A DNA stretch of 64,000 nucleotides from Lysobacteraceae bacterium NML93-0399. Lineage in GTDB: Bacteria > Pseudomonadota > Gammaproteobacteria > Xanthomonadales > Xanthomonadaceae. The stretch lies in NCBI GenBank assembly GCA_002307375.1, contig NTJI01000004.1, positions 217,940 to 281,939 of the forward strand. The letters are read 5' to 3'. Below the pieces are notes generated by a model. The model did not search any database. It saw only the letters and a list, made by a program, of their open reading frames with translations, and was not told where the DNA came from. The stretch's first letter is position 1, and every line of letters starts with the position of its first letter. Made by a program: the position numbers and the translations under genes. Below, piece after piece: positions 21,743 to 30,883 of this stretch.

Positions 21743-22078
21743 TCAGGCGACCGCGAGCTCGCGCGGCAGCGGTGTGGACGCCGCGCGTCCCTGTGCGTCG
21801 TAGGCCGGCGCGCTGTCCATCCGCCCCAGATGGCGCAGGGCCCAGTTGACCTCGCGGCGGCGGCGCGCCAGCAGGGCGCCGTTGGCGCGGTTGAACTCGG
21901 CCAGTTCGGCGAGCGGGCCGGAGATTTCGCCGCTGGGTACTGCTTCGAGTTCGCGCAGCGCGACGATCTTGTTCTGGGTGGAGCGCATCAGCGCGTCCAC
22001 GTCGTGTCCGATCAGCGCCTCGCGCTCGTCGGCGAGCGCGGTCGCAAGACGTTCGAGGCTGGCGTGCGCGCTGGACAT
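21743..22078 (-). CDS. flgN: Flagellar export chaperone FlgN
   Basis: 111 residues, helical, the chaperone for hook-filament junction proteins FlgK and FlgL. The N-terminal half reads SLERLATALADEREALIGHD, and the C-terminal half carries the substrate-binding helix region with NRANGALLARRRREVNWALR. Its start overlaps the flgM stop, the normal flgM-flgN arrangement, so it should be expressed with flgM from the FliA promoter at 22429-22455. Confidence 0.88.
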   Translation of the reverse strand: MSSAHASLERLATALADEREALIGHDVDALMRSTQNKIVALRELEAVPSGEISGPLAELAEFNRANGALLARRRREVNWALRHLGRMDSAPAYDAQGRAASTPLPRELAVA

Positions 22079-22386
22079 CAGCCGGCCAGCCGGGCATCCA
22101 GGTCGAGCATGCGCGAGGCGATGGCCTCCGCATCGACCTTGTAGCTGCCCGACGCGATCGACTCGCGCAGGGCCTGCACGCGGGTTTCGTCGAACGCGGG
22201 GCGCGTGGCGACGTCGCGCTGCAGCGACTGCAGGCTGGTCGCCTCGCCGGTCAGGCGCAGGCTGTCGGCGCCGGAGACGGCCTCGACCGCGGCGCGCTGG
22301 TCTCCTGCACGGGAGACCTGGGTATTCGCCACCGGGCTGACGGCTCGGGTCAACGGGGCGGAAGTGCCTTCGATCTTCTGGGTCAT
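22078..22386 (-). CDS. flgM: Anti-sigma-28 factor FlgM
   Basis: 102 residues. The N-terminal half is disordered and Ser/Ala/Thr-rich (export signal region); the C-terminal half has the FliA-binding helices (DETRVQALRESIASGSYKVD, AEAIASRMLDLDARL). It holds FliA until the hook is complete, then is secreted. A good sigma-28 promoter lies upstream, giving the classical feedback loop. flgN overlaps downstream and flgA is upstream on the same strand. Confidence 0.93.
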   Translation of the reverse strand: MTQKIEGTSAPLTRAVSPVANTQVSRAGDQRAAVEAVSGADSLRLTGEATSLQSLQRDVATRPAFDETRVQALRESIASGSYKVDAEAIASRMLDLDARLAG

Positions 22387-22428
22387 GTCCAGTGTCCTAA
22401 AGACGCGGAATCGGTGGGTTCATGGCCG

Positions 22429-22455
22429 GTATCGGCCGGGCGGGCGAAAGCTTGA
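22429..22455 (-). promoter_or_regulatory. Sigma-28 (FliA) promoter of flgM-flgN
   Basis: On the minus strand TCAA (22455-22452), 15 bases, GCCGATAC (22436-22429). It lies between the flgA stop and the flgM start, with about 42 bases from the -10 to the ATG. Confidence 0.85.
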
Positions 22456-22476
22456 GGGCGGATGTGCAAGAACAGA

Positions 22477-23175
22477 TCAACGCCCCACCAGAACGCTGCC
22501 GTCGGCACCGGCGACGCCCTGCACCACGCGCCGCGAGGAGAGGTTTTCCACCCGCACCCGCTCGTCGACGCCGGCATCGGCCAGGGCGCGGCCCTCCATG
22601 CGCACCTCGATGCCGCCCTGTCGCGACACCAGGGCGATGGTATCGCCGCGGCGCACGACGCGCGGCGATTCGAGATCACCGGTGGTCAGCACGCTGCCGG
22701 CGGCCAGCATGCGCCGCGCGCTGCGACCGACCGCCTGCGCGGGCTCGGCGATCGCGGCCCCGGCGATGCGGGCCGTGTCGCGTCGCTCGGCCATGAACAG
22801 ATCGGCCGTGATCGTCTCGCCTGAAGCGACATTGCGCGTAAGCACCAGCACCGACTGGCTGCGCTGCACCTTGACCGGCACGAACAGGCGCCAGCCGGTC
22901 GGGCACGAGACTTCGACGGTCGCGGCGCTGCTGCGGCGCGCCTCGAGCGCCTGGTCGCACTGCGGCATGCGCAGCGCCGGATCCAGGTGCGCCTCGGCCA
23001 CCGCGGCATCGGGGCCTTCACCGGCAAACGTCGACAGTGCGGCCGCGCGGATCGATTCCACTGCCTGGAAGCCGGATGCTGCAACCAGGCCCGGACACAT
23101 CGCCAGCGCCAGCCATGCGGCCAGCACGACGCAGCGGCGGTGGGCGGCACGCGGGAAACAGCTCGACAGGGGCAT
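22477..23175 (-). CDS. flgA: Flagellar basal body P-ring assembly chaperone FlgA
   Basis: 232 residues from the ATG at 23175. An N-terminal signal peptide (RCVVLAAWLALAMCPGLVAA) directs it to the periplasm, where FlgA assists FlgI assembly into the P ring. The C-terminal SAF-type domain includes LTRNVASGETITADLF, RMLAAGSVLTTGDLE and a final VVQGVAGADGSVLV. The frame opens 17 codons further upstream, but that stretch is not signal-like. It is read divergently from cheV, with flgM 90 bases downstream. Confidence 0.92.
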   Translation of the reverse strand: MPLSSCFPRAAHRRCVVLAAWLALAMCPGLVAASGFQAVESIRAAALSTFAGEGPDAAVAEAHLDPALRMPQCDQALEARRSSAATVEVSCPTGWRLFVPVKVQRSQSVLVLTRNVASGETITADLFMAERRDTARIAGAAIAEPAQAVGRSARRMLAAGSVLTTGDLESPRVVRRGDTIALVSRQGGIEVRMEGRALADAGVDERVRVENLSSRRVVQGVAGADGSVLVGR

Positions 23176-23253
23176 CGCGTCGGTCCGGAGTGGAGACACC
23201 CGGCCGGTGCAAGAGGCGTGCCGCACGGCCTGCCCGGGCGATCGGCGAGGCGC

Positions 23254-23280
23254 TCAAGTCGCCGGCGCCGGGGCCGATAC
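23254..23280 (+). promoter_or_regulatory. Sigma-28 (FliA) promoter of cheV
   Basis: TCAA (23254-23257), 15 bases, GCCGATAC (23273-23280). Only seven bases separate the -10 from the cheV ATG, so transcription would begin at or beside the start codon. Confidence 0.85.
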
Positions 23281-23287
23281 CGGGCAC

Positions 23288-24244
23288 ATGTCAGAGGATC
23301 TGCTCGATCGCATCGACCAGCGCACGCGCCTTGCCGGCCACAACCGGCTCGCCCTGCTGCTGTTCCGCCTGGGTGGACGCCAGGTTTTTGGCGTCAATGT
23401 CTTCAAGGTGCAGGAAGTGCTGCGCCGCCCGGCGCTGTTCCAGGTGCCCGGCCTGCCGATGCAGTTCGCCGGCGTGGCCGACGTACGCGGACGCAGCGTG
23501 CCGGTGCTGGACCTGGGACGCGCGATCGGCCATCCCGAGCGCGACCAGGGCGACCTGCCCGACTATCTGGTAGTCACCGAGTTCAACCGCTCGGTGCAGG
23601 GCTTCCTGGTCAGCGGCGTGGAGCGGATCGTCAACATCGCCGTCGCCGACATCCAGCCGCCGCCGGAGCTGGGCAACGACAGCAGCTACCTGACCGCCGT
23701 CACCCGCTTCCAGGGCGATCTGATCCAGGTGATCGACGTCGAAAGCGTGCTGGCCGACATTTCGCAGGCGCGCATGGATGCCGACCTGTCGCCCGACTAC
23801 GCCCTGCCCGAGGGCGCACCGCCGATGCAGGTGCTGGTGGTCGACGATTCGCGGGTGGCCCGCCAGCAGATCCGCAGCGTGCTCGACCAGCTCGGCGTCG
23901 GCGTGACCCTGCTCTCCGACGGCCGCCAGGCGCTCGACCACCTGCTGCAGCTGCACGCGGCCGGCGAGCCGCCGGCGCAGCGCTACGCCATGGTGGTGTC
24001 GGACATCGAGATGCCGGCGATGGACGGCTACACCCTGACGACGGAAATCCGTCGGCACCCCGGACTGGCCGATCTGTTCGTGCTGCTGCATACCTCGCTG
24101 TCGGGCGTGTTCAACACCTCGATGGTGCAGAGCGTGGGCGCCGATGCGTTCGTTGCCAAGTACAGCCCGCACGATCTGGCCGACGAAGTGCTCAAGCGCC
24201 TGGGCGAAGTGGCCGAGGCTGCCGGCGGCCGCCTGGTCGCCTGA
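23288..24244 (+). CDS. cheV: Chemotaxis coupling protein CheV
   Basis: 318 residues: an N-terminal CheW-like coupling domain (about 1-160; LFRLGGRQVFGVNVFKVQEV) and a C-terminal receiver (about 180-310) with phosphoacceptor Asp in VVSDIEMPAMDGY. It links transducers to CheA and can buffer phosphate. The start gives the standard CheV beginning (MSEDLLDRIDQRTRLAGHNR), yet the FliA promoter leaves essentially no 5' leader. flgB follows 94 bases later from its own sigma-54 promoter. Confidence 0.95.
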   Translation: MSEDLLDRIDQRTRLAGHNRLALLLFRLGGRQVFGVNVFKVQEVLRRPALFQVPGLPMQFAGVADVRGRSVPVLDLGRAIGHPERDQGDLPDYLVVTEFNRSVQGFLVSGVERIVNIAVADIQPPPELGNDSSYLTAVTRFQGDLIQVIDVESVLADISQARMDADLSPDYALPEGAPPMQVLVVDDSRVARQQIRSVLDQLGVGVTLLSDGRQALDHLLQLHAAGEPPAQRYAMVVSDIEMPAMDGYTLTTEIRRHPGLADLFVLLHTSLSGVFNTSMVQSVGADAFVAKYSPHDLADEVLKRLGEVAEAAGGRLVA

Positions 24245-24290
24245 CACACCTGACCGGCCTCAAGGCCGGTCTGCCGCCCGCCAGCGGTTC

Positions 24291-24306
24291 TGGCACGCGG
24301 CTTGCA
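24291..24306 (+). promoter_or_regulatory. Sigma-54 promoter of the flgBCDE operon
   Basis: TGGCAC (24291-24296), five bases, TTGCA (24302-24306): the -24/-12 signature with correct spacing, 31 bases before the flgB ATG. It also rules out the in-frame ATG at 24302 as a start. Confidence 0.9.
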
Positions 24307-24337
24307 GCCCCCGGTGCAGATCCGCCGGAGGCGTGCG

Positions 24338-24745
24338 ATGTCCAATCCGATTTCGTCCTACATGGGCTTCCAGCTCGACGCGCTGCCGTTGCGCGAGCAG
24401 CGGATGAAGCTCATCGCCAGCAATCTGGCCAATGCGGACACGCCCGGCTACCAGGCCCGCGATCTGGACTTCAACGCCGCACTCGCCAACGCCGCGCGCG
24501 TGCGCGAAGCCGGCCCCGCGCCGGCGCACGGCGATTCGCCCAATCACATTCCGTTGCCGGGCGATGACGGGCTCAACCCGTTCTCGATCACCCGCATCGC
24601 CTCCCAGGCCAGTCTGGACGGCAACACCGTCGACCCGGACGCCGAGCGCGCGGCCTACGGCCGCGCCGCCCTCGAGTATCGCGCCTCGCTGAGCTTCCTC
24701 GAGTCGAAGGTGCGCACCCTCCTGACTGCGATCACGGGACAGTAA
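24338..24745 (+). CDS. flgB: Flagellar basal body rod protein FlgB
   Basis: 135 residues, a proximal rod subunit exported by the flagellar type III system. The N-terminal rod motif (MKLIASNLANADTPGYQARD) and the C-terminal helix (ASLSFLESKVRTLLTAITGQ) are typical. The ATG at 24338 follows a GGAG ribosome site. It is first in the operon behind the sigma-54 promoter, and flgC begins three bases after its stop. Confidence 0.96.
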   Translation: MSNPISSYMGFQLDALPLREQRMKLIASNLANADTPGYQARDLDFNAALANAARVREAGPAPAHGDSPNHIPLPGDDGLNPFSITRIASQASLDGNTVDPDAERAAYGRAALEYRASLSFLESKVRTLLTAITGQ

Positions 24746-24748
24746 TCC

Positions 24749-25156
24749 ATGAGCAACCTGCCGATCTTCGACGTCGCCGGCTCCGCCCTCCAGGCCCAGT
24801 CGGTGCGCCTGAGCACGCTCGCCAGCAACCTGGCCAACGCCGATTCGGTCGCCGGCTCGCCCGAGCAGGTCTACAAGCCGCTCGAAGCCGTGTTCCGCGC
24901 GACCCCGCACGGCAGTGATCCGGCCCTGACGAACGTGCAGGTGGCCGGCATCGCCGAGCGCGAGACACCGCCGATCCAGCGCTACGAGCCCGGGCACCCG
25001 CTCGCCGATGCGCAGGGCTACGTCTACGCGCCCGATGTCGACCCGGTCTCGCAGATGGTCAACATGATTTCCGCCTCGCGCAGCTACCAGGCCGGCGTGG
25101 AAATGCTCAACACCGCCAAGGAACTGGCGGTGGCCACCCTCAGCATGGGCCGCTGA
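24749..25156 (+). CDS. flgC: Flagellar basal body rod protein FlgC
   Basis: 135 residues, proximal rod. It shows the N-terminal STLASNLANADSVAGSPEQV and the C-terminal DPVSQMVNMISASRSYQAGV conserved in FlgC. Tightly packed after flgB; flgD follows after 47 bases. Confidence 0.96.
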   Translation: MSNLPIFDVAGSALQAQSVRLSTLASNLANADSVAGSPEQVYKPLEAVFRATPHGSDPALTNVQVAGIAERETPPIQRYEPGHPLADAQGYVYAPDVDPVSQMVNMISASRSYQAGVEMLNTAKELAVATLSMGR

Positions 25157-25203
25157 GGCCGCATGCGTTTTCTCCGACCCTCCGCTTCCGCGAGCCCTTG
25201 CGC

Positions 25204-25875
25204 ATGACCACGATCGCCAATGACGTCTACAGCAGCCTGGGCCTGGGCGGGGCTGCGAAACCCGCGGCCGGCAAGAACGCCGACGCGCTCGGCCAGGCGG
25301 ATTTCCTGCGCCTGATGACCGAGCAGCTCAAGCACCAGGACCCGCTCAATCCGATGGAGAACAGCGCCTTCCTCGGTCAGCTGGCGCAGTTCTCCACCGT
25401 GCAGGGCATCCAGGACCTCAACGCGTCGGTGGCCGGATTCTCCAGCGCGATGGCCAGCGACCAGCTGCTGCGCGGCGCGACCATGGTCGGCCGCGAAGTG
25501 CTGCTGCCGGCCTCGAAGCTCGCGCTGCCGGCCGACGGTGAGGCCAGTGGCGTCGTCGCCGCGCCCGCGCCGGGCCTGGTGACGTTCGAGGTGACCGATG
25601 CCAACGGCCTGCCGGTGCGGCAGTTCACCGTGCCGGCCACCGCGGCGGGCGAAGTCCCGTTCGCCTGGGACGGCACCAATGCCGCCGGCCAGCGCCTGCC
25701 CGAAGGCACGTACGGCATCACCGCCCGGCACGTCACCGATACCGGCGCCACCAGCACGCTCAATACCTACGTGCGCGGCAAGGTCGAGAGCGTCTCGGTG
25801 GGAACCGACGGCCTCTACCTCGACATCGAAGGCCTGGGTACCGCACCGCTCGACCACGTGCTGCGCGTCGGCTGA
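25204..25875 (+). CDS. flgD: Flagellar hook capping protein FlgD
   Basis: 223 residues, the scaffold that caps the growing hook and is later discarded. The conserved N-terminal export and assembly segment is present (ADFLRLMTEQLKHQDPLNPM, then AQFSTVQGI), followed by the FlgD Ig-like/tudor region (EVPFAWDGTNAAGQRLPEGTY). A TTG two codons upstream is also in frame, but ATG at 25204 is preferred. flgE starts 47 bases later. Confidence 0.95.
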   Translation: MTTIANDVYSSLGLGGAAKPAAGKNADALGQADFLRLMTEQLKHQDPLNPMENSAFLGQLAQFSTVQGIQDLNASVAGFSSAMASDQLLRGATMVGREVLLPASKLALPADGEASGVVAAPAPGLVTFEVTDANGLPVRQFTVPATAAGEVPFAWDGTNAAGQRLPEGTYGITARHVTDTGATSTLNTYVRGKVESVSVGTDGLYLDIEGLGTAPLDHVLRVG

Positions 25876-25922
25876 CGCGTCGCCTCTTCCACTCTTTACG
25901 CGCACGCTTCCACGGAGTCGCC

Positions 25923-27146
25923 ATGAGCTTCAACACCTCGCTGTCCGGCATCAACGCGGCCAACGCCAACCTCAACGTCACCGCGAACAACATCGCCAAC
26001 GTCAACACGACCGGCTTCAAGGAGTCGCGCGCCGAGTTCGCCGACCTGTTCTCCAACAGCTCCTACGGCCTGGCCCGCAACGCCGTGGGCTCGGGCGTGA
26101 AGCTGAGCAACGTCGCCCAGCAGTTCTCGCAGGGCAACATCGACCCGACCGGCCGCAGCCTGGACATGGCCATCGACGGCGAAGGTTTCTTCACCCTCAA
26201 CAAGAACGGCGCCCGCACCTACAGCCGCGCCGGCAACTTCCAGACCGACGCCCAGGGCTTCGTGGGCACGCCCGACGGCGCCCGCCTGCAGGTCTACCCG
26301 CCGCGCACCAATGCCGACGGCTTCGACGTCGGCCGCGTGACCGACCTGCAACTGCTGACCACCGACAGCCCGCCGCAGCCCAGCAGCCGGGTCAATCTGA
26401 TGTTCACCCTGCCCGGCAACGCCACGCCGCCGACGATGGCGACCTTCGACCCGACCGAGCCCAACAGCTACAACGCCTCCACCGGCGGCATCACCGTGTT
26501 CGATTCGCTGGGCGTGGGCCACGTGCAGACCTCCTACCTGGTCAAGACCGACAACCCGAACGAGTGGCAGATGCACAGCTACGTCGACGGCACCAGCGTC
26601 GGCGATCCGGTCACCCTGCAGTTCTCCGACAGCGGCGCCCTGGTCGCCCCGACCGACGGCCGCGTCACGCTCGACCCGTTCACCCCGTCCAATGGCGCCG
26701 GCGTGCTCGACCTCGCCCTCGATGTCAGCGGTTCGACCCAGTACGGCGAGCGCTTCCAGCTGCGCGACACGCGCCAGGACGGCTACGCGGCGGGCAAGCT
26801 CAACGAGATCAGCATTTCGGCCGAAGGCGTGGTGTTTGCGCGCTACTCCAACGGCGCCGACCAGCCGCTGGGCCAGATCGCGCTGACGACCTTCGTCAAT
26901 CCGCAGGGCCTGCAGCCGCAGGGCAACAACATGTGGGCCGAGACCTACACCTCCGGCGCCGGCCGCACCGGCGCCCCGGACAGCTCTGACTTCGGCCAGA
27001 TCCAGGCCGGCGCGCTCGAATCCTCGACCGTGGACCTGACCGAGCAGCTGGTGAACATGATCGTCGCCCAGCGCAACTTCCAGGCCAACGCGCAGATGAT
27101 CTCGACCCAGGACCAGGTGACGCAGACGGTCATCAACATTCGATGA
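25923..27146 (+). CDS. flgE: Flagellar hook protein FlgE
   Basis: 407 residues, the major hook subunit. The N-terminal MSFNTSLSGINAANANLNVT with ANNIANVNTTGFKESRAEF and the C-terminal NFQANAQMISTQDQVTQTVI form the shared rod/hook D0 domain; the middle contains hook-type domains. The stop is followed after only three bases by a TGATTSG repeat element that fills the gap to flgF. Confidence 0.96.
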   Translation: MSFNTSLSGINAANANLNVTANNIANVNTTGFKESRAEFADLFSNSSYGLARNAVGSGVKLSNVAQQFSQGNIDPTGRSLDMAIDGEGFFTLNKNGARTYSRAGNFQTDAQGFVGTPDGARLQVYPPRTNADGFDVGRVTDLQLLTTDSPPQPSSRVNLMFTLPGNATPPTMATFDPTEPNSYNASTGGITVFDSLGVGHVQTSYLVKTDNPNEWQMHSYVDGTSVGDPVTLQFSDSGALVAPTDGRVTLDPFTPSNGAGVLDLALDVSGSTQYGERFQLRDTRQDGYAAGKLNEISISAEGVVFARYSNGADQPLGQIALTTFVNPQGLQPQGNNMWAETYTSGAGRTGAPDSSDFGQIQAGALESSTVDLTEQLVNMIVAQRNFQANAQMISTQDQVTQTVINIR

Positions 27147-27149
27147 GCC

Positions 27150-27280
27150 GTGATTGGTGATTGGTGATTCGTGATTGGGAAAAGCGGTGACCGCGAGGTT
27201 GCCGCTCCCGGTCCTCCCCCAATCGCCAGCCAAGCCGCTCTTTCGAATCACGAATCACGAATCACGAACCTGCGAATCAC
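27150..27280 (+). repeat. TGATTSG heptamer element A (flgE-flgF gap)
   Basis: The left arm (27150-27179) consists of tandem TGATTGG/TGATTCG heptamers, and the right arm (27244-27280) of the reverse complements (CGAATCA). The ~60-base core has GGAAAAGCGG after the left arm and CCGCTCTTTC before the right arm, near-complements of each other. It begins four bases after the flgE stop codon and ends nine bases before the flgF ATG, leaving no visible Shine-Dalgarno for flgF. Confidence 0.85.
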
Positions 27281-27288
27281 GCCCGCTC

Positions 27289-28038
27289 ATGGATAAAGCC
27301 CTCTACGTCGCCATGACCGGTGCCCGCGCCACGCTGCAGGCGCAGGGCACGGTGTCGCACAACCTGGCCAATGCCGATACGGCGGGGTTCAAGGCGGTGC
27401 TGTCGAACACCCAGGCCTATCGCATCGAGGGCGGCACGCATGCCTCGCGCATCGATGCGATGCACATCGACCAGGGCTTCGACAGCCGCATGGGCGCCCA
27501 GCGCGTCACCGGCAATGCGCTCGACGTCTCGCTGCGGCCCGACCGCTGGCTGGCGGTGCAGTCGCCCGACGGCGGTGAGGCCTATACCCGCGCCGGAAAT
27601 CTGACGCTGACCCCGAACGGTCAGCTGGTCACCGGCGGCGGGCATCCGCTGGTCGACGAGAATGGCGCGCCGTTCGCGCTGCCGCCGCACCAGGCCCTGG
27701 ACATCGGCCAGGACGGCACGGTGTCGATCGTGCCGCTCGGCGAAGGGCCGCAGACGCTGGCCATCGTCGGCCGCCTGCGGGTCGTCGAAGCCACGCCCGA
27801 CCGGCTCGGCCGCGGCCTCGACGGTCTGATGCGCAACCTCGACCCGCAGCAGCTGCTGGCCCAGGCCCCCGGCGAAGTCATGACCACCGGCGCGCTGGAG
27901 AACAGCAACGTCGACGCCGCCGGCGCCCTGGTGCAGATGATCCAGCTGCAGCGCCAGTTCGAGATGCAGGTCAAGCTGATCCAGCGCGGCGACGACAACG
28001 CCCAGGCCGCCAACAGCCTGCTGCGTCTGGGCGGTTGA
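27289..28038 (+). CDS. flgF: Flagellar basal body rod protein FlgF
   Basis: 249 residues, proximal rod. The N-terminus MDKALYVAMTGARATLQAQG with HNLANADTAGFKAVL and the C-terminus GALENSNVDAAGALVQMIQL with QRQFEMQVKLI are diagnostic. The frame continues upstream through the heptamer repeat, but 27289 gives the family start. The usual GGAG is missing because the repeat reaches almost to the ATG, so initiation may depend on coupling to flgE. Confidence 0.95.
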   Translation: MDKALYVAMTGARATLQAQGTVSHNLANADTAGFKAVLSNTQAYRIEGGTHASRIDAMHIDQGFDSRMGAQRVTGNALDVSLRPDRWLAVQSPDGGEAYTRAGNLTLTPNGQLVTGGGHPLVDENGAPFALPPHQALDIGQDGTVSIVPLGEGPQTLAIVGRLRVVEATPDRLGRGLDGLMRNLDPQQLLAQAPGEVMTTGALENSNVDAAGALVQMIQLQRQFEMQVKLIQRGDDNAQAANSLLRLGG

Positions 28039-28055
28039 GGCGCGCGCGGCGCGCC

Positions 28056-28182
28056 GTGATTCGTGATTCGTCGCGTCGTGATTCGTGATTGGTAATTCGT
28101 GATTCGAAAAGGCGTTCCTCGCGAGCGTCCAGGCCGCAGTGCCCCCGCTCTTTCGAATCACCAATCACGAATCACCAATCAC
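28056..28182 (+). repeat. TGATTSG heptamer element B (flgF-flgG gap)
   Basis: Left arm 28056-28109 (TGATTCG/TGATTGG units with one variant TAATTCG and an interruption), core, right arm 28154-28182 of complementary heptamers. The core ends in the same CCCGCTCTTTCG junction as copies A and D. It ends 11 bases before the sigma-54 promoter of flgG. Confidence 0.85.
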
Positions 28183-28192
28183 CGCCCCCCAC

Positions 28193-28208
28193 TGGCACAC
28201 CGATTGCA
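28193..28208 (+). promoter_or_regulatory. Sigma-54 promoter of flgG
   Basis: TGGCAC (28193-28198), five bases, TTGCA (28204-28208), 45 bases before the flgG ATG. It separates flgGHIJKL from flgBCDEF. Confidence 0.9.
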
Positions 28209-28253
28209 TCACCTCCACCGACGGCGTCGATCGCCGGACCTGAGGACGAAGCG

Positions 28254-29039
28254 ATGAACCAGGCTCTGTGGGTGGCCAAGACCGGTCTTGATGCGCAGCA
28301 GACGCGCATGTCGGTCGTGTCCAACAATCTCGCCAATACCAATACCACCGGTTTCAAGCGCGACCGGGCCAATTTCGAGGATCTGCTGTACCAGCAGGTC
28401 CGCCAGCCGGGTGGCGCGAGTTCCGCGCAGACCCAGCTGCCGACGGGTCTGCAGCTGGGCACCGGCGTGCGTGTGGTCTCCACCGCCAAGGATTTCCAGC
28501 AGGGCAACCCGCAGCAGACCGGGCGCGCGCTGGACGTGATGGTCAACGGCCGCGGCTTCTTCGAGGTGATGCTGCCCGACGGCACGCCCGCCTACACCCG
28601 CGACGGCAGCTTCCAGATCAGTGCGCAGGGCGAACTGGTGACCAGCAGCGGGTTTCCGGTGCAGCCGGGCATCCAGGTGCCCGAGGGCGCGCAGTCGGTG
28701 ACGATCGGCCAGGACGGCACGGTCAGCGTGCAGGTGGCCGGCGAGGCGCAGGCGCTGGAGATCGGCGCGCTCACCGTGACCGACTTCATCAATCCCGCCG
28801 GCCTGCAGGCACGCGGCGAGAACCTGTACCTGGAAACCACCGCATCGGGCCCGGCCCAGAACGGCACGCCGGGCCTCAACGGTCTGGGCCTGCTCGAACA
28901 GGGCGCGCTCGAAGGCAGCAACGTCAACGTGGTCGAAGAGCTGGTCAGCATGATCGAAACCCAGCGCGCCTATGAAATGAACGCCAAGGCGATCTCGACC
29001 ACCGACGCGATGCTCGGCTACCTCAACAACAACGTCTGA
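28254..29039 (+). CDS. flgG: Flagellar basal body distal rod protein FlgG
   Basis: 261 residues, distal rod, the usual FlgG length. [49 protein letters not shown] and the C-terminal [20 protein letters not shown] are all FlgG hallmarks. The first gene after the second sigma-54 promoter; flgH follows by eight bases. Confidence 0.97.
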   Translation: MNQALWVAKTGLDAQQTRMSVVSNNLANTNTTGFKRDRANFEDLLYQQVRQPGGASSAQTQLPTGLQLGTGVRVVSTAKDFQQGNPQQTGRALDVMVNGRGFFEVMLPDGTPAYTRDGSFQISAQGELVTSSGFPVQPGIQVPEGAQSVTIGQDGTVSVQVAGEAQALEIGALTVTDFINPAGLQARGENLYLETTASGPAQNGTPGLNGLGLLEQGALEGSNVNVVEELVSMIETQRAYEMNAKAISTTDAMLGYLNNNV

Positions 29040-29047
29040 GCCCTGCG

Positions 29048-29743
29048 ATGACCCGTTCTCTCCGCCCCGCCCGCCTTCTCGCGCTGGCCCTGCCCATTGC
29101 CCTGGCCGGCTGCGTCGCCGCCGGCGACGTGCGCCCCTACCCGCCGATGGTGGCCATCCAGCCGGTCGTCGCGGCCCCGGCCTATACCTCGCCCGGCGCG
29201 ATCTACCAGGCTGGCGGTGGCGGCGGGCTGTCGCTGTTTGCCGACAAGCGTGCGCGCGAGGTCGGCGACCTGCTGACCATCCAGCTCATCGAGAACACCT
29301 CCGCGCAGACCAATGCCAGCACTCAGGTCGCCAAGGAAAGCAGCATCGCCATCGGTGCGCCCAACGTGTTCGGCATGCCGGTGACCGTCAACGGCCGCGA
29401 CGTGCTGAGCGCCTCGGCCAACGGCGCCCGCGATTTCGACGGCAACGGCCGCAGCGCGCAGAGCAACCGCCTGCAGGGCAGCGTCACGGTGTCGGTGGTG
29501 CAGCGCCTGCCCAACGGCAACCTGGTGGTCGAGGGCAGCAAGCAGATCCGCCTCAACCAGGGCGACGAGCTGGTGCAGGTACAGGGCATCGTGCGCCCGG
29601 CCGACATCGGCCCGGACAACAGCGTGCTGTCGAGCCGCGTCGGCGATGCGCGCATCGTCTACGGCGGCCGCGGCGCGATCGCCCAGTCCAACGCGATGGG
29701 CTGGCTCGGCAGGTTCTTCCACTCGCGCCTGTATCCCTACTGA
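29048..29743 (+). CDS. flgH: Flagellar L-ring lipoprotein FlgH
   Basis: 231 residues. The signal peptide ends in a lipobox (ALAGC, Cys about residue 22), so the mature protein is lipidated and sits in the outer membrane as the L ring. Conserved regions include [20 protein letters not shown] and the C-terminal [13 protein letters not shown] end ([20 protein letters not shown]). flgI follows by 20 bases. Confidence 0.96.
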   Translation: MTRSLRPARLLALALPIALAGCVAAGDVRPYPPMVAIQPVVAAPAYTSPGAIYQAGGGGGLSLFADKRAREVGDLLTIQLIENTSAQTNASTQVAKESSIAIGAPNVFGMPVTVNGRDVLSASANGARDFDGNGRSAQSNRLQGSVTVSVVQRLPNGNLVVEGSKQIRLNQGDELVQVQGIVRPADIGPDNSVLSSRVGDARIVYGGRGAIAQSNAMGWLGRFFHSRLYPY

Positions 29744-29763
29744 TCGTCTTCGAGCCCGCCGCC

Positions 29764-30882
29764 ATGCGCCCCTCTTCCCTGCTTCGCCTGCTGTCCGCCG
29801 TCGTGCTCGCCGCGACGCTGGCCGCGCCCTGTCTTGCGCAGGAGCGCATCAAGGATCTCGCCACCGTGGGCGGCGTGCGCGGCAACGCGCTCGTCGGCTA
29901 CGGTCTGGTCGTCGGCCTCGACGGCAGCGGCGACCGCACCAGCCAGTCGCCCTTCACCGTGCAGAGCCTGCGCAACATGCTCAACGAGCTGGGCGTGACG
30001 GTGCCGGCCAACGTCAACCCGCAGCTCAAGAACGTGGCCGCGGTGGCGATCCACGCCGAGCTGCCGCCGTTCGCCAAGCCCGGCCAGACCATCGACATCA
30101 CCGTCTCGTCGATCGCCAACGCGGTGTCGCTGCGCGGCGGCACCCTGCTGATGGCGCCGCTCAAGGGCGCGGACGGTCAGATCTACGCGATCGCGCAGGG
30201 CAGTCTGGTGGTCGGTGGTTTCGGCGCCCAGGGCCGTGACGGCTCCCGGGTGTCGGTCAACGTGCCCAGCGTCGGCCGCATTCCCAATGGCGCGATGGTC
30301 GAGCGCGCCGTCGATGGCGGCTTCGGCGACAACGGCGAGCTCACGCTGAACCTCAACCGCGGCGATTTCTCGACGATTTCCAACATGGTCGCCGCGCTCG
30401 ACGCGCGTTTCGGCCCCGGCACCGCGCGCGCGGTCGATGCGGTGACCGTCGCGGTGCGTGCGCCCTACGACCCCGCAGCGCGCATCGGCTTCCTGGCCCA
30501 GGTGGAGAACGTGCAGCTCAGTCCTGGCGCTGCGCCGGCCAAGGTCATCGTCAACTCGCGCACCGGCACGGTGGTGATGGGCGCGCTGGTCAAGGTGATG
30601 CCGGCCGCCATCGCGCACGGCTCGCTGAGCGTGACCATCACCGAGAGCCTGGGCGTCAGCCAGCCCGATGCGTTCGGCCGCGGCAGCACCGTGGTCACAC
30701 CGCAGTCGGACATCGCCGTCGACCAGGACGGCAGCCGCATGTTCAAGTTCGCCGGCGGCACCTCGCTCGACGAGATCGTGCGCGCGGTCAACGCCGTGGG
30801 CGCGGCGCCGGGCGACCTGATCGCCATCCTCGAAGCGCTCAAGCAGGCCGGTGCGCTGCGCGCGGAACTCGAGGTGATCTGA
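29764..30882 (+). CDS. flgI: Flagellar P-ring protein FlgI
   Basis: 372 residues. A signal peptide ([18 protein letters not shown]) is followed by [20 protein letters not shown] and [15 protein letters not shown], typical FlgI sequence. The protein forms the P ring in the peptidoglycan with help from FlgA. flgJ starts one base after its stop. Confidence 0.97.
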   Translation: MRPSSLLRLLSAVVLAATLAAPCLAQERIKDLATVGGVRGNALVGYGLVVGLDGSGDRTSQSPFTVQSLRNMLNELGVTVPANVNPQLKNVAAVAIHAELPPFAKPGQTIDITVSSIANAVSLRGGTLLMAPLKGADGQIYAIAQGSLVVGGFGAQGRDGSRVSVNVPSVGRIPNGAMVERAVDGGFGDNGELTLNLNRGDFSTISNMVAALDARFGPGTARAVDAVTVAVRAPYDPAARIGFLAQVENVQLSPGAAPAKVIVNSRTGTVVMGALVKVMPAAIAHGSLSVTITESLGVSQPDAFGRGSTVVTPQSDIAVDQDGSRMFKFAGGTSLDEIVRAVNAVGAAPGDLIAILEALKQAGALRAELEVI

Positions 30883-30883
30883 C

